NCBI GenBank assembly: GCA_026874595.1 | Contig: CM049319.1 | Location: 59,716,917-59,780,916, forward strand | Direction: 5' to 3' | DNA from: Sipunculus nudus | Lineage: Eukaryota; Annelida; Sipuncula; Golfingiida; Sipunculidae | DNA length: 64,000 nt | Shown here: in pieces, positions 52,534-62,919 of the stretch | Numbering within the stretch: position 1 is the first letter of the stretch | Layout: every line of letters begins with the position of its first letter | Notes under the pieces: generated by a model | The model's input: the letters and a program-made list of their open reading frames with translations, nothing else | Database searches by the model: none | Told to the model about the DNA's origin: nothing | Translations under genes and position numbers: made by a program

Positions 52534-54883
52534 ATCTCTCCATTTTCTGCTCTCCTATCTATTGATTAATCTGTATAATGTATCTAATGCATCTGTCTAT
52601 ATATTCAAGTATCTATCTATGTATGTATTTATCTATCTAGCTTGCTAGCGGCAGCCTGCCTCCCAAATGTCGATATCTAATGTCTGAGGTCGCTGGGGTT
52701 GCAGGACAACCCATATGGTTGTGACTAAGTTTAGGTTAAGCAGATATACACTTCTTTTCTAGCTGTACTTTCGGCATGTTCCTCATCCTGTCAATTTGTA
52801 ATTATCACAATTTTGAGACAAAAAAATTGGTTACCACATTCCGAATTAGTGTGGACACATCTGAAGTAAACATACAAAGTTTCTTGCCGTGATCACTGAT
52901 AAAGACGTATTTACCGCAGATTGCTCAGATATCACTCGGGGAAAACAAATGTTTTGGAAACAACATACAAAATTTACTACCGGTGCATTTTCAAATCATT
53001 GTACGGCCAAAGTAGGGTAACGCTTTCATAACTACCAGTCTATATTATTATAACGACAGATCTCTACGAAAGGGGGCTCCTTTTCCTGCATGAATATAGA
53101 GAGGAACTTCTGTCTTAATATAACAAAGTGGAGACACATCTCGGATACCACCATGGCTGCTGTAGAACTGACGGTAGCTTTTCTCACAAAAAAAACCGGT
53201 GCTGAGAAAAAGTGAGGATGTTCTTGGCACCCTAAGAATTACTTATATTCGAAATAGTAGTACAAGTAAAACACGAATTTTCAATGTTTCTATTTAAAAT
53301 ACCACCACTCACTCAGTATTTTGATCCAACCTTTAGAACCGCTGTTCGATGGTGTCATGACTCTCAGGCCCCATCCGTTTATTTAAAAAAGGCCCGTGTG
53401 TCATGTTTTCATGACTAATCACTCTAAAGATCTGTTATAAGGATGCTGCTCTCAGTCTCGTGGAGACAACCATAAAATTACTCAAGAACTGGATGGTACA
53501 ACATCACTTAAACATAAATGGCGATAAGACACCTAAACAAAACAAGTTACCAACAAGCGAGCATATACACTTCTCTCCGTTGGCAGTAATACCTTCACCC
53601 CGGCAATCTGCTACAAAGAACCTAGGAGACACGATGGACTCTCATGTCTCAATGAAGGCTCACATTGCGTCAGTGTGCAAGCAAGCCTTCTTCCATTTGA
53701 AGAACATCGGTCACTCAGCTAAGGCGGTTCCCTGACGATAAGGCATGGTATTGTGTAGTCCACACATTTATAACCACGATGCTACACTATCAACACAGAT
53801 CAGTAGACTCCAGTCAATTCAGAATACAGCTGCCTGAATTCTGCAAGGTTCTGCTAGACATAACAGCATAACTCCTGTTTTGTGTGCTCTACACTGGTTG
53901 CCAGTACAGGACCGTATTAAGTTTTATACTTTAGTCTTAATTTATAGTTTAGGGCTGTTAACAACATAGCAACAAGTTACCTTCAGGAACTGTTACAGCC
54001 TTTTAAACCATCTAGAAGGCTTGGATCTGGTGACCAGAACTCGCTGACTGTACAATACACCACTAACTCAATGGTGCAGACAGTGTGGCTGGTCTGCTGC
54101 TGTTGAACGAACTAAAAAAATGTCTTAAGGTCGTCACTGTCTGACTGTTTTCAACGAATAACTTACTCTTACATTTTATGTAATATTCCGTAACACTAAC
54201 TGTACATAGTGTACTATCAGTTGATATAGTTTTCAGTTCCATATTTTTATATTTTCATAGTATATATAGTTTTATTGTAAAGCGTTTAGAGTAAATAGAA
54301 AATAGATTTATCTATGGACATCTCCTTCGTTAATTCGGCTTATTGTTTATCAGCCCCAGTCCTATTTAATACAGCCTTTATTTAGGATCACGTATTCTAA
54401 TAACTTGTCAATGTAATAAAAATCGTATAAGTTGTGTTATCATTAGTAACCTTTATCTAAATAACCTTTATAACATTATGGATATCAGTTGCAAAGGCTG
54501 TTATATGTGTGAACCCATTTGGGCGAGGAATGTCTGCCCACAGAATATCAGCAAATAACAGACTATATCTGGGTACATCAGAGTATATTTTAAAAGGAAA
54601 TTACAGTAAGCAGTAAATACAATGACAGTCCGTTACTGAAAAACTGATACGATTTATTCTTATTTCAGGGTGCCATAAGTGCCATGTCACGTGCTCTAGC
54701 TGTAGACGAGGCTAAATATGGCGTCCGGGTGAACACGTAGGTATACGTCACGTTGATTTTTATTTTAAAAGCTTTTAGATTATATCCACATGCTTCACCA
54801 TGAAAAAATTTCAATAGAATTGTTACAATTACAACTGACATATTACGAGTAAAAAAGCGTTGCATTTACTTTGGGACATCCCG

Positions 54884-54952
<69 letters not shown>

Positions 54953-57900
54953 CACCATATCCGCCGTACCTGATATGTGCGTTTGATAATGTGGTTTTGG
55001 ATGATTATGATTTGAGGTTTTAATACGACGTGTATTAAACCTCTTAGGCTTGCTGTCCAAGGTTTTGCTGTTTTTTCAGTGAGTTTGCTTGTGTGTGTTG
55101 CTGAATGAAAACACAACCGCTTTTTACAGTTAATGATAACAAAAAGGCTTTATTCAGGTTTACACACTTGTACTCTATGTTTTCCGGGCTTTCTTATGGC
55201 TGCTCGAATTAGTTTCTTGTACTATACTTGTACACTAACACTGCAACTATAGAACTCTATGTCCCCTCTGGACTCTTAAGTGCAGTTAGACCTGTTAAGG
55301 GGAATCGCACTTGCGTAGTCCCCCCCCCCTTGTTTTTAAATTTACACAGTATATTCCGTCTGTTTACCACGCCCGCCCGTTGCTAACTCCCCTCTCTCAA
55401 ATTCTCCCGCGGCTGACCACGCAGCCTCTCTCCTAATCTCTCACCCTCATTGGATGATCTTTCAAAACCACTATCCTCAACTAATCCTGATTGGTTAAAT
55501 TAATTAAAACCGAATTTCCCCCTCCGGTTCGTGGCTGTTATTTAATCTATAGGCTATCCGTGACAGTCCAGTCCAACCGACTGACAATGACAAATTACCG
55601 GAGATAGGGCTTGCTGGTACTAAGCCACCCTCGGGGCATCGCTATACCCTTCGCCGGCCTACTATTACGTCATACCCCTCCCTCGGGGCAGAGCAACCCG
55701 TATCTGGCGTGACACATGTGATATGCCTAATTCACTTCACATGCATCCCAATCATGATTACTAAATTTCCATTCCTAAAATAATAATTAACCTGAGCCCA
55801 AAAGACCCGTTTTACTTCATTATTCTGACACCTCCCCTCTTAAGTCGAAAGGTAGGTTGAAGCACCCACCTTCGACCCTCTAATTAAAGTGTAATGTATG
55901 AAGCTACTAGCGGGAAGGTTCGTCCCTTCGCTACTATCTTAACATGACCTCTACATAACATCAACATTTACAAGGATAATACACTTGGCCGGAACGGCGT
56001 AAATTAAAATCGGCCTACAGACATTATTAACTAGCTCAGGTGTATGACACGTATTCAGACTTTCCATCCTAGTGGTAAGCTTGATCCCCTGGCTCTGAGC
56101 ATAAACAGATATCTTTAACTGGCAACAATAATGTCATGCTCCCTAAATCTGTTGAAAACTAGATCCAACTGTTCTAGGTGCTGATCCCACGAATTTGAGC
56201 TAATGGCTACATCGTCTAAGTAGGCGGCCGCAAATCCCTCGAACCCCTCTAAAATCGACAGGGGGGGGGGCCATTTTGAGTCCGAATGGTAAGTCACAAA
56301 CTCATACTGACCGAAGGGAGTAATGAAAGCTGCGATTTCGCTGGCTCTTGGGGTCATTTCGATCTGCCAATATCCCTTGGCTAAATCTAACGTGGTGAGA
56401 ATCTGAGCTCCCCCATCCTGTCTATAAGGTCGTCTATAGCCTGGGCAAGGGGTATGACTCCCCCCTAGATATGGCGTTGACCTTCCTAAAGTCTACACAG
56501 GGTCGCCATTCATTGTTAGCTTTCTTGAAAAGAATGAGAAATGCTACCCATTCACTCTTGCTGGGCCTGATTACCCCTAACCTTGGCATTTCACCAACTT
56601 CCTGTTTCATAATGTTTATCTTTTCGGGGGACGACCTATAGAAATGTTGCCTAATAGGCAAATGTTCCCCTACATCTATATCATGCAGGACCCCCTTAAT
56701 AGTCAGGTGGCTTAGCGTCAGATTTTGGCCATATCGTTACAGACCGGATAAAAGCATCAACGTTTGTATATGGGTAGAGCACACCAAAACTCATGAATTC
56801 AGAGGGAGTGCCCTCATGGAGTACCCACGAGATAAGTTTCAGAGCCTGAAAACCTTCCGTGCCTAGCGTATCACAGTCCTCTCTTTTCGCATCAAAATGA
56901 AGAGGGGTAGGGAAGTAAAAATCACCTGAGATCCACTACGGTTTAATGAAAAAAAGTTGATTATATACCAAAAGAAAGCCAAAAAAGTTCTTTCTATCAT
57001 TGCAATTAACATTGTAATATTATACACATATAGGCCAAAAAATGTAGAATGGTCACGTGACGATACCTTTTCACAAATTATGGACTGGGGAAACTACATG
57101 CAAACATTAAAACAAGATATTAAGTGTATAAAAAAAAATGTGCAAATATTTTTCTTCTTTACTATTGTTGAGTTTGTGATTCAGTTTTTGGGAAAGTATA
57201 AACTGTTTAAAATAAGGGATAGTTGCCTTAGCGGCCACTGGTGATTGAACTAAAAGTGACCAATAAACCATATTTCCGATCAAGATCAACCTAACGGTCA
57301 TATTTTTATTTGTTGTTGTTATTCATTGCAACTGATCTCTATAAATCTTTGCAAATTCAAAATGAAAACTTCTGGGCAAGCACAATGATTTCTTATTATA
57401 ATTTATTTTTTTAACTATTATAGTTGCCATGTTACAAGAGCGCGAGCACATTCCTGAAAATATGGTGACAAATTCCCAATTAAACAGCACCTGTTTAAAA
57501 AATTCACTACAAATTGAATTGAACACAGAAATATGATCTTAAAGACTCCTTTACCAAATAAAACCGGTCATATTATTAAAGCCAAATGGTAACAATGCGA
57601 TATATTAGTTGTACTAGCACTTTCTGGAACACAACTTGGGTAGTTTACTTAATACAGTTACATTTGCCAAGGGATGTACAATCAAGAATTGCTTTTAGTC
57701 AGGTGGCTTAGCGTCAAATTTCGACTCTGTCGTTACAGGTCAGATAAAAGCACCAAACTTTGTAAATGGATAGAGTATACATCCGGGGGCTTTTTGGCCC
57801 TTGCTCACCGAAATAACAAAATTAAGCATAAAAATATGAAGAAATAACAAAATAACAAAAGATAAATATAACAAAATTTAGCATAAAAATAGGAATGGTC

Positions 57901-60900
57901 AGGGAAAGGAAAAATCACTTCAGATCCGCTTTATTTAGATAGAATATTTCAAATAGATATACCAAATTAAAGACAAAGAAAAATACGTTCCATGCAGTTA
58001 AATATGTACTTTTTACAATAAATCTGTCTTGCATTTTTGTTATACAGCAAACTGTTTTGTTTTTATAGTTGTTTTATTACTGTGGCTTAATAAATATAGT
58101 GTTATTTGAATATTCATTTTTTCATACATGTCCTGTAAAATATTAGCATACATTTCTTTTTCCTTTCTATTTCTGCATCCAATTACTTTTACCTTCAAAC
58201 CTGTTTTTTATTTTATTTGGGGATGTAAAAAAAATACCAAAGATACATTATTCATTTTCTTATATTATATGCATGCCTGCGGTTTTATCAATTTCACAGG
58301 CCATTCTATTTCCTGTTTTAGGTTACAAATATATTTATTAAATGATTTAATCGCGAGCAAGATGCCTATAAATAAAAGAAAGCTTGAAAGTATATGTCTG
58401 AATAACAAAATCGACCAATTATATTCCAAATCCAACATATGTGTTATCTGATTCTCCAAACACTCTTTGAAATTTCCCCAAAAAGTTTCGTATAGGTTTT
58501 GGAATCCAACATTGACAAACAATACTAAACAACAGAAGGTAAGAATATAGGGGAAATGAGTACAATTGTAAATATTTTCTGAGCTACGGACAGGAAGGAT
58601 TAAGATTTTTTTATGTGTGATTATTATATATGTATGTGTTTTGTGGTGACGTGGATAGGTTACTGAAAATAAAAAGGCTTATATATACATAGGCATGAAT
58701 AGAGATAATGGAAATTAAAAAAATTAAAACTTCAAAATATTAGTGAATAGGTGGTCCAGTTGGACAGGTGGTCTCTGAGAGTGAGGCTTCTGGACATAGA
58801 TGCCCAGGTATGTATTTATTCGCTATGACATCAGTATATATATACGTATACATGTATGTGTTTATGTATGTTTTAATGTATATAATATAAAAACAACAGA
58901 AGGTGTAGGTAAACTCAAGGCAAGGCCCACTTTTCCTGATAGATATATCGTGATTGCTTCAACAGAACCTTAGACTTACACTAAAATAGCGGTCTCAGCA
59001 TCATAATACAACTTTAGCATATTCATATTCATTACATAACTTTTTATCATAAACACTTAAAAGTTAACTCAGTCGGACATTTCCTCCTATGACTTAACAA
59101 TTTCGAATGTAGAACTTGGTCTTAACAACGCAGATCGATAATATTACTGACATTTAATTGCATAGAGACATATTAATTCTAACCGGATAAAACACCGAGT
59201 TGATCTTCATAAGTCCTCATTAACTTATTTGTACTCAAAAGGTATCCACGGTCTCAGAGCGTATAGATTTGAACAAAGCCACAACCCAAATTTGTCATTT
59301 CGGTTAAAAATTATTTAGGATAAGTGTAAACAAATACTGCATTATGTTACATTCTGAGGTTTTTCTCACCTGCCCGTATATCATAAATCGTGACTGAGAT
59401 GCATTCATTCACAGTCCCTCAGTGATCAAATAGGCAGCTCAGCAAATGGTTTCAATAACCTGTATTCTTTGTAACTACGTATTCAGACGCGGCACTTAAA
59501 CAGATGGGTCTTGCTGAAAAAGACGACGAGTGTATGACATGATACTCATTAAACTCTTAATCAAAATGTGCTATCTATCAAAATTACTATCTATACAGGT
59601 GTTGTCCAGAAAAAAATAATGTTCTATATAGTCTATGCAGACTGCGAATATAAACTCCAATCATACACTGAGCTGCCCAGCTAGATCTCACCTATACTAG
59701 TATGATCTTTATCATTTAAACAATTATGCAGTATAGATTTATATTCAAATATATATTAGTATGAAATGCTGAGCTCCAATATTTTAACTTTAAAACAAGG
59801 AGTTAATTAAAGGATGAACGGATGGTGTGACTTTCTGACCTGAACCTGGCTACAATTAACATTTAACTAGTTTTGGTCTTTACTGCAACAGATGTTTGAT
59901 ATATTTAAAAGTGTTCTTTAAATGTATATTGATTAAATGAAAATGAAATATAGATTCAACCGACTTTACCGCGTTGCCTTCATTGTTGTAAAGGTCTGAT
60001 AACGTTTTGTTATCCTGCTATTTTGGACTCTGGCCTGCTAAATGAGCACTTGAAGGACTGACCTGAAGATACTTCTTACAAAATTTGGTGTTTTTGTTCT
60101 ATATGTAATGATAATTCCGTTAGGTAAGCTGACTATTTGGAAAAATTGTTTTTGCCTACAAATGTTAAGACTTAAGCTAACATGACGGTCTCATCATCAT
60201 AAAACATCATTATCATATATATTAATTTTACCTACATGAATAATTAAAAACAATATAGCATAAATGAAGTCAGACATTTTCTTCAGTGCAAAAAAACATA
60301 CAGTATGAACTAGTTTTTTATGTAAATAAAATGTAAATAAATACAGAATTCTTTGATTTAGTCTATTTCTGGAAAAACTGAAGTTGAAATCAGTAAAATA
60401 ATTTCATAATCAGTTAAGATAAGGTAGTAATATAAAATTATCAGCGATGTAAGTATTTATTTGAATATATGAACAAACCATAATCCACTCTCAACCCATA
60501 AAAATACAACAGATGACTAAACGCCACTGGAAGCTCCGTCGTATTGAAATTTGATCTAAATTGCCACCACCGACGATTTTACTGCAATTTATTAATTTCT
60601 TGAAAATGTTATTATTCAAAGCATATATAATACCCAACGACTGTTCAAGAACTGCCCATTAGCTTGTTATATACTCAATAAGTCCATGGATTTGCCAGTA
60701 GCTCTTTTCCCTCCAGATAGATAATATTTTGGATAAGTGTAACAAATATTGCTTCATGATACATTTTCATTACCGCATTTACCATATATTATGATCAAGA
60801 TGTATTTGTGCCCTGATAAATAATGATTAAAGGGGTTCTATAAATTGTTTCGGTCACCTGGGTTCTTCATAAATACGACTTCAGATATAGCTTTAGAAAG

Positions 60901-61817
60901 GGGTGGTTTCATTGGTAATGTTTATATATACTAGTATATTCCCTATATATTTTAATTATATGGGTGTTTAATCTTTATAATCCTAAGCATTATGCAATTT
61001 TGATTTTTTATTAAAATGATATATTTCTTATCTTATCCAATATTTTCACTTCAGAACATGAGGAAATTTAAACATACAGGGTACAGTTTCACATCAATGG
61101 ATGATGTGACCTTTTGACCTCCAGCGACCTTCAATTATACTTTTACATGATTTTCGTCACAATTTCTACAACAACTGTTCATGATATTTCATTATGGTGT
61201 ACTTATTATGTATACTGATTAATTTAAAATGAGTTTTAGAGTCAATCGAGTTTACAACATTCCCTTTATCGTTGTAAACGTGTGAAATTTTATGTAAAAT
61301 CCTGTTTATTTTGACTCGGGCCTGCTGAAAGAACCTGAAACCGAGTTCGGGTGGGCACCCCCTCCAGAATGATCAGGATTGACCTGTAGATACTTCATAC
61401 CAAATTTGGTGCTTTTATCCAGCGTGTAACGATAATTCTGTTAATCCACCTGACTATAAAGCGTCCTTATTGTCCTGAGAATCGCTAGTACCCGATTGAG
61501 ATCCGCTAGGCGGCTCTGTGGGAGGTGCGTTAGATTAGGCAGTTCACCGCTGGGCGTACACTCCCGCAAACTAAAACTGCCTGGGTCATATCTCTCCTCA
61601 ATCTCAGTCGGTCCGGGATTGTCCATAACGTCTCCCACCGTCTGTCCTACAGCTAAACCAGCCCCTATAGTAACTTGATTGTCCTCCCTACTGGTCCAGG
61701 GCCGCACGGCGTTAACATGCAAATAACGCGTCTTTATCCCTTTGTCCGGCGTATGGACAACATATGTCTGGCTGCCCACCTGTTCCTTAATGGGATAAGG
61801 GCCCTGCCAGGCGCCCA

Positions 61818-61876
<59 letters not shown>

Positions 61877-62914
61877 TATATATAAAGATGAGCCTGTGTG
61901 TCACTGGTGTTTTGACCACATTCCGCCTCATTTATATTGTTACGGAACCTAATATAAACAGATCACGTATGCGTGATGAACACAAATTCTGTAACAGAGA
62001 TAAAAAAAATCAGATTCTGTAACACAAGGCAGCGTAAAATGTCTAGTGGAATGAATAAAGAAGTCAGTGGATTTTTGTTAACAAATAACTATAATTTATT
62101 CTTAAAACAACCCTAACAATACAATACACTAAATCAATACAATTATACAGTAAAACAGCGGTATAGCAACAAATAAATACAATCGCATAGAAAATAATTT
62201 ATGTGCACACTACCTGGATACCAACACCATCACAACGAGAAGTCCTTTAAATGTAAACTCTCGGAGAATGACAGTCCAGTGGAAAGTTCTTGCAACAGCA
62301 CAGAAAGTAAAAGTCCATATGCATAAAATCCAGGAGTAAGTCTTTGAAAATCTATTATTGCCGCATAAGTCGGATAAGGTCATAGAATCTGACACACGCT
62401 CCTGCGTCCGCTGGAATCTGCTCTGCTCTCTCTGCCCTCCTGCTTCTAAAAGACAGCCTTCACACCCCAAGCCGGGAATTTTCCACTTCGAACAGTCTAT
62501 AAGGACCCTACTCAACAGTAAACACGCTTCAGGAAGTCTCTAGAAAAAAAGCGCTGTGCCTCTACACACCGTGGTGTACACGTGACTCACGACCTAGCCA
62601 GCAGGACAACAAGAGTTCAATCGGTACGGTTTAAACATAGAATGTAACAAGCTGCCAGGCAAGAGCGCTACAACATGAGTTACGCCCGTGTCACACAATA
62701 AAAAGAGCACCTGTAACAAAATATGGATATACAGTATTACTTAAGTTAATACTATGAAAAATACGTTAAAAAACGGCAAAATTGCTATATCCGAATATAT
62801 TTATTTATCTTATCCAGATTCTCTCCCGGTAACATTTGGACTCCATTGTGGGAATCTCTAACTAAGAAGTTTGAAAATCCTGAAGCGATGATACAGGGCG
62901 GCGAAGATGCGCAG
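44495..62914 (+). CDS. HSD17B14: HSD17B14-like short-chain dehydrogenase/reductase, exons 1-8, partial
   Basis: Eight exons join in frame (44495-44603, 47275-47313, 50103-50200, 50674-50740, 51752-51843, 52369-52473, 54669-54736, 62818-62914) to give 225 residues. All introns are GT-AG. The protein has the classical SDR set: [10 protein letters not shown] cofactor loop (22-31), CDV (73-75), NNAG (100-103), catalytic Ser153, Tyr166 and Lys170 (YVATK), and '[10 protein letters not shown]' (195-204). The order and 'GNIWTPLWE' match HSD17B14, a cytosolic oxidoreductase of steroid or other small alcohols. The human protein is 270 residues, so about 40-45 C-terminal residues lie beyond the window. 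Where NAD-type HSD17B14 has Asp at the end of strand 2, this protein has Ala47-Arg48, so cofactor use may differ. Orthology is likely but not proven. Confidence 0.9.
44604..47274. other. SDR intron 1
   Basis: It carries a C-run, a 'gtgtgtgt' tract near 45260, and two copies (46170-46345 and 46905-47030) of the dispersed repeat tail also seen at 10240. No nested gene was seen. Confidence 0.6.
46170..47030 (+). repeat. Dispersed invertebrate repeat tail, copies 2 and 3
   Basis: 46170-46345 has 'ttcttcattggcccgttcc' and 'ctgtgaacacacacaaacag'. 46905-47030 has 'gatccggacccacaccaaat', 'gttgtgaacaacacacacac' and 'gatgaaagcataccctcctgg'. Both align by eye to 10240-10425. Confidence 0.45.
47275..47313 (+). 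CDS. HSD17B14: SDR exon 2 (39-nt exon, strand 2)
   Basis: A very short exon between a TTTCAG acceptor and G|GTAAGG donor. It encodes [13 protein letters not shown]. The tail of strand 2 reads CARG, where NAD-dependent relatives have an acidic residue. It is too short to appear as an ORF but fits phase on both sides. Confidence 0.85.
48908..49263. mobile_element. MITE-like element with about 60-bp inverted repeats, in SDR intron 2
   Basis: The left end (48908-48968: 'ctacgctttcac', 'ccttgattcagc', 'tctggcgtctatttcatgaa') matches the reverse complement of 49203-49263, with a few mismatches in about 60 bp. The whole is 356 bp and could fold into a long hairpin. No transposase. The plus-strand frame at 48825-49127 is incidental. 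Confidence 0.65.
49495..49990 (+). repeat. Dispersed repeat beginning with a tccg run
   Basis: 'gacgggacgtattttactat' leads into (tccg)n at 49553-49568 and then 'ttgccgcgataactta'. The last string recurs within the element near 49720 ('gtcgccatgataacttac'). This layout is typical of abundant bivalve repeats (recollection, unsearched). Confidence 0.5.
50103..50200 (+). CDS. HSD17B14: SDR exon 3
   Basis: TTTCACAG acceptor, AAG|GTAAGC donor, phase 0 at the end. It encodes [15 protein letters not shown], then [14 protein letters not shown] with the conserved CDV that contacts the adenine ring in SDRs. Confidence 0.88.
50674..50740 (+). CDS. HSD17B14: SDR exon 4 (NNAG motif)
   Basis: CTGTAG acceptor, GGC|GTGAGT donor. 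It encodes [19 protein letters not shown] followed by AGW, the NNAG motif that stabilises the central sheet. Confidence 0.88.
51265..51620 (+). repeat. tRNA-derived SINE in SDR intron 4
   Basis: 'ttgctaagggcagagcact' (A-box-like) is followed about 45 nt later by 'aaagttcgaatctcagc' (B-box-like), then an unrelated body shared with 31420-31680. It is oriented with the gene. Pol III promoter function is inferred only. Confidence 0.6.
51752..51843 (+). CDS. HSD17B14: SDR exon 5
   Basis: TTTTTCACAG acceptor, AAG|GTGAGG donor, phase 0 at the end. It encodes [19 protein letters not shown], then [12 protein letters not shown], including the catalytic-tetrad Asn (N126). Confidence 0.88.
52369..52473 (+). 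CDS. HSD17B14: SDR exon 6 (catalytic Ser, Tyr, Lys)
   Basis: TTTTTAG acceptor. The donor AAG|GTTAAA is weak. It encodes [20 protein letters not shown], then [15 protein letters not shown] with Ser153, Tyr166 and Lys170. Intron 6 starts with a (TCTG/TC)n microsatellite. Confidence 0.88.
53435..54135 (+). pseudogene. LINE reverse transcriptase C-terminal relic in SDR intron 6
   Basis: The plus strand encodes '[20 protein letters not shown]', 'LNINGDKT', '[20 protein letters not shown]' and '[15 protein letters not shown]'. After a stop and frame changes come '[11 protein letters not shown]' and '[19 protein letters not shown]'. These are the thumb and connection segments of jockey/CR1-like RTs. 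Several stops make it dead. It lies in sense orientation in intron 6. Confidence 0.72.
54669..54736 (+). CDS. HSD17B14: SDR exon 7
   Basis: TATTTCAG acceptor, GAACAC|GTAGGT donor, phase 2. It encodes [20 protein letters not shown], then VN and the first two bases of Thr193. The same frame would hit TAG just past the donor, so splicing is required. Confidence 0.87.
54885..54951. repeat. (TA)n microsatellite in SDR intron 7
   Basis: Over 60 bp of TA, 150 bp into intron 7. A second, equally long TA run is at 61819-61873, where it truncates the retroelement. Confidence 0.9.
55091..55830 (-). mobile_element. 3' LTR of the Gypsy-type element
   Basis: On the minus strand a purine tract (AAGAGGGGAGG, within 55831-55845) is followed at once by TGTCAGAATAATG, as at a PPT/LTR junction. 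An AATAAA signal lies at about 55155-55150. The outer end near 55091 is estimated from a 'caacacaca' string, since no second LTR is available for comparison. Confidence 0.55.
56115..56690 (-). pseudogene. Ty3/Gypsy reverse transcriptase relic
   Basis: The minus strand gives '[20 protein letters not shown]', '[12 protein letters not shown]', '[13 protein letters not shown]' and 'YPLPRL'. A frame change is followed by '[15 protein letters not shown]' and 'ITPFGQYEF'. A gap where 'MPFGLKNAPATFQ' is expected is followed by '[12 protein letters not shown]', which contains the catalytic YLDD box, and '[15 protein letters not shown]'. Multiple frameshifts make it non-functional. Confidence 0.82.
56702..61454. 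mobile_element. Outer TIR element (GTCAGGTGG...), TA target duplication
   Basis: The left end GTCAGGTGGCTTAGCGTCA and the right end (reverse complement GTCAGGTGGATTAACAG) continue as an inverted repeat for about 60 bp ('tatcgttaca', 'ggataaaagca'). TA lies directly outside both ends (56700-56701, 61455-61456). It is inserted in the Gypsy relic. Without the inner element it is about 2.3 kb. No transposase was found, so it is non-autonomous. TA targeting fits Tc1/mariner-like or similar enzymes (inference). Confidence 0.75.
57698..60133. mobile_element. Inner TIR element of the same family, nested in the outer one
   Basis: Ends GTCAGGTGGCTTAGCGTCA and (reverse) GTCAGCTTACCTAACGGAA, again flanked by TA (57696-57697, 60134-60135). 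At 2436 bp it matches the reassembled outer copy (about 2.3 kb). Its left part is alignable to 56702-57697 and its right part (about 59000-60133) to 60200-61454. No transposase. The small frames at 58128-58522 show no family match. Confidence 0.72.
61441..61821 (-). pseudogene. Integrase C-terminus and linker to RT
   Basis: The minus strand gives '[20 protein letters not shown]', then '[11 protein letters not shown]', the SH3-like end of a Gypsy integrase. A linker and '[20 protein letters not shown]' follow, a segment that normally precedes the RT of such elements. The frame ends in inserted TIR-element sequence at 61454. The upstream integrase core is cut off by the (TA)n run. Confidence 0.75.
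61819..61873. repeat. (TA)n microsatellite at a retroelement breakpoint
   Basis: About 55 bp of TA that directly abuts the integrase-coding relic ('GAWQGPYP'). It replaces the expected upstream coding sequence. Confidence 0.9.
61938..62718 (-). mobile_element. LTR-like repeat, copy B (TGTTAC...GTAACA)
   Basis: Reverse-complement relative of 4538-5126. It has the same termini (TGTTACGG... on the plus strand and ...CTGTAACA). It is 781 bp and carries an extra segment near 61985-62090. It ends 99 bp before exon 8 of the dehydrogenase. The flanks (tatat / aaata) do not form a clear target duplication. Confidence 0.55.
62818..62914 (+). CDS. HSD17B14: SDR exon 8 (substrate loop)
   Basis: TATCCAG acceptor, GCGCAG|GTTAGT donor. 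It encodes (T)[17 protein letters not shown] followed by [15 protein letters not shown], the flexible lid over the active site. The next residues expected in the family (a QPLGR-like segment) are beyond the window. Confidence 0.88.
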
Positions 62915-62919
62915 GTTAG

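Larger units (their letters stand above)
55091..61822 (-). mobile_element. Decayed Ty3/Gypsy-type retroelement, interrupted by TIR elements
   Basis: In minus-strand order: an integrase C-terminal/linker segment (61821-61441), a reverse transcriptase (56661-56115), a purine tract (55845-55831) and a 3' LTR (55830 to about 55091). The integrase-linker part lies upstream of the RT and is split from it by the insertion at 56702-61454. RNase H and everything upstream of the integrase tail are missing, and the RT has frameshifts and an internal deletion, so the copy is dead. It fills intron 7 of the dehydrogenase, in antisense orientation. Confidence 0.72.

Noticed and set aside
52502-52545. Coding extension of SDR exon 6 into the 65-codon frame at 52460-52648
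   Set aside because: That frame is built on the (TCTG/TC)n microsatellite; the conserved SDR sequence ends at the AAG|GT donor and resumes in exon 7.
56957-58522. Transposase for the TIR elements
   Set aside because: The small frames inside the elements (up to 107 codons) are A/T-rich and lack DDE/D or helix-turn-helix motifs; no transposase can be claimed.
61675-62022. 115-codon plus-strand frame through the TA run
   Set aside because: It is the antisense shadow of the integrase relic plus the (TA)n repeat, giving an IYIYIY stretch.
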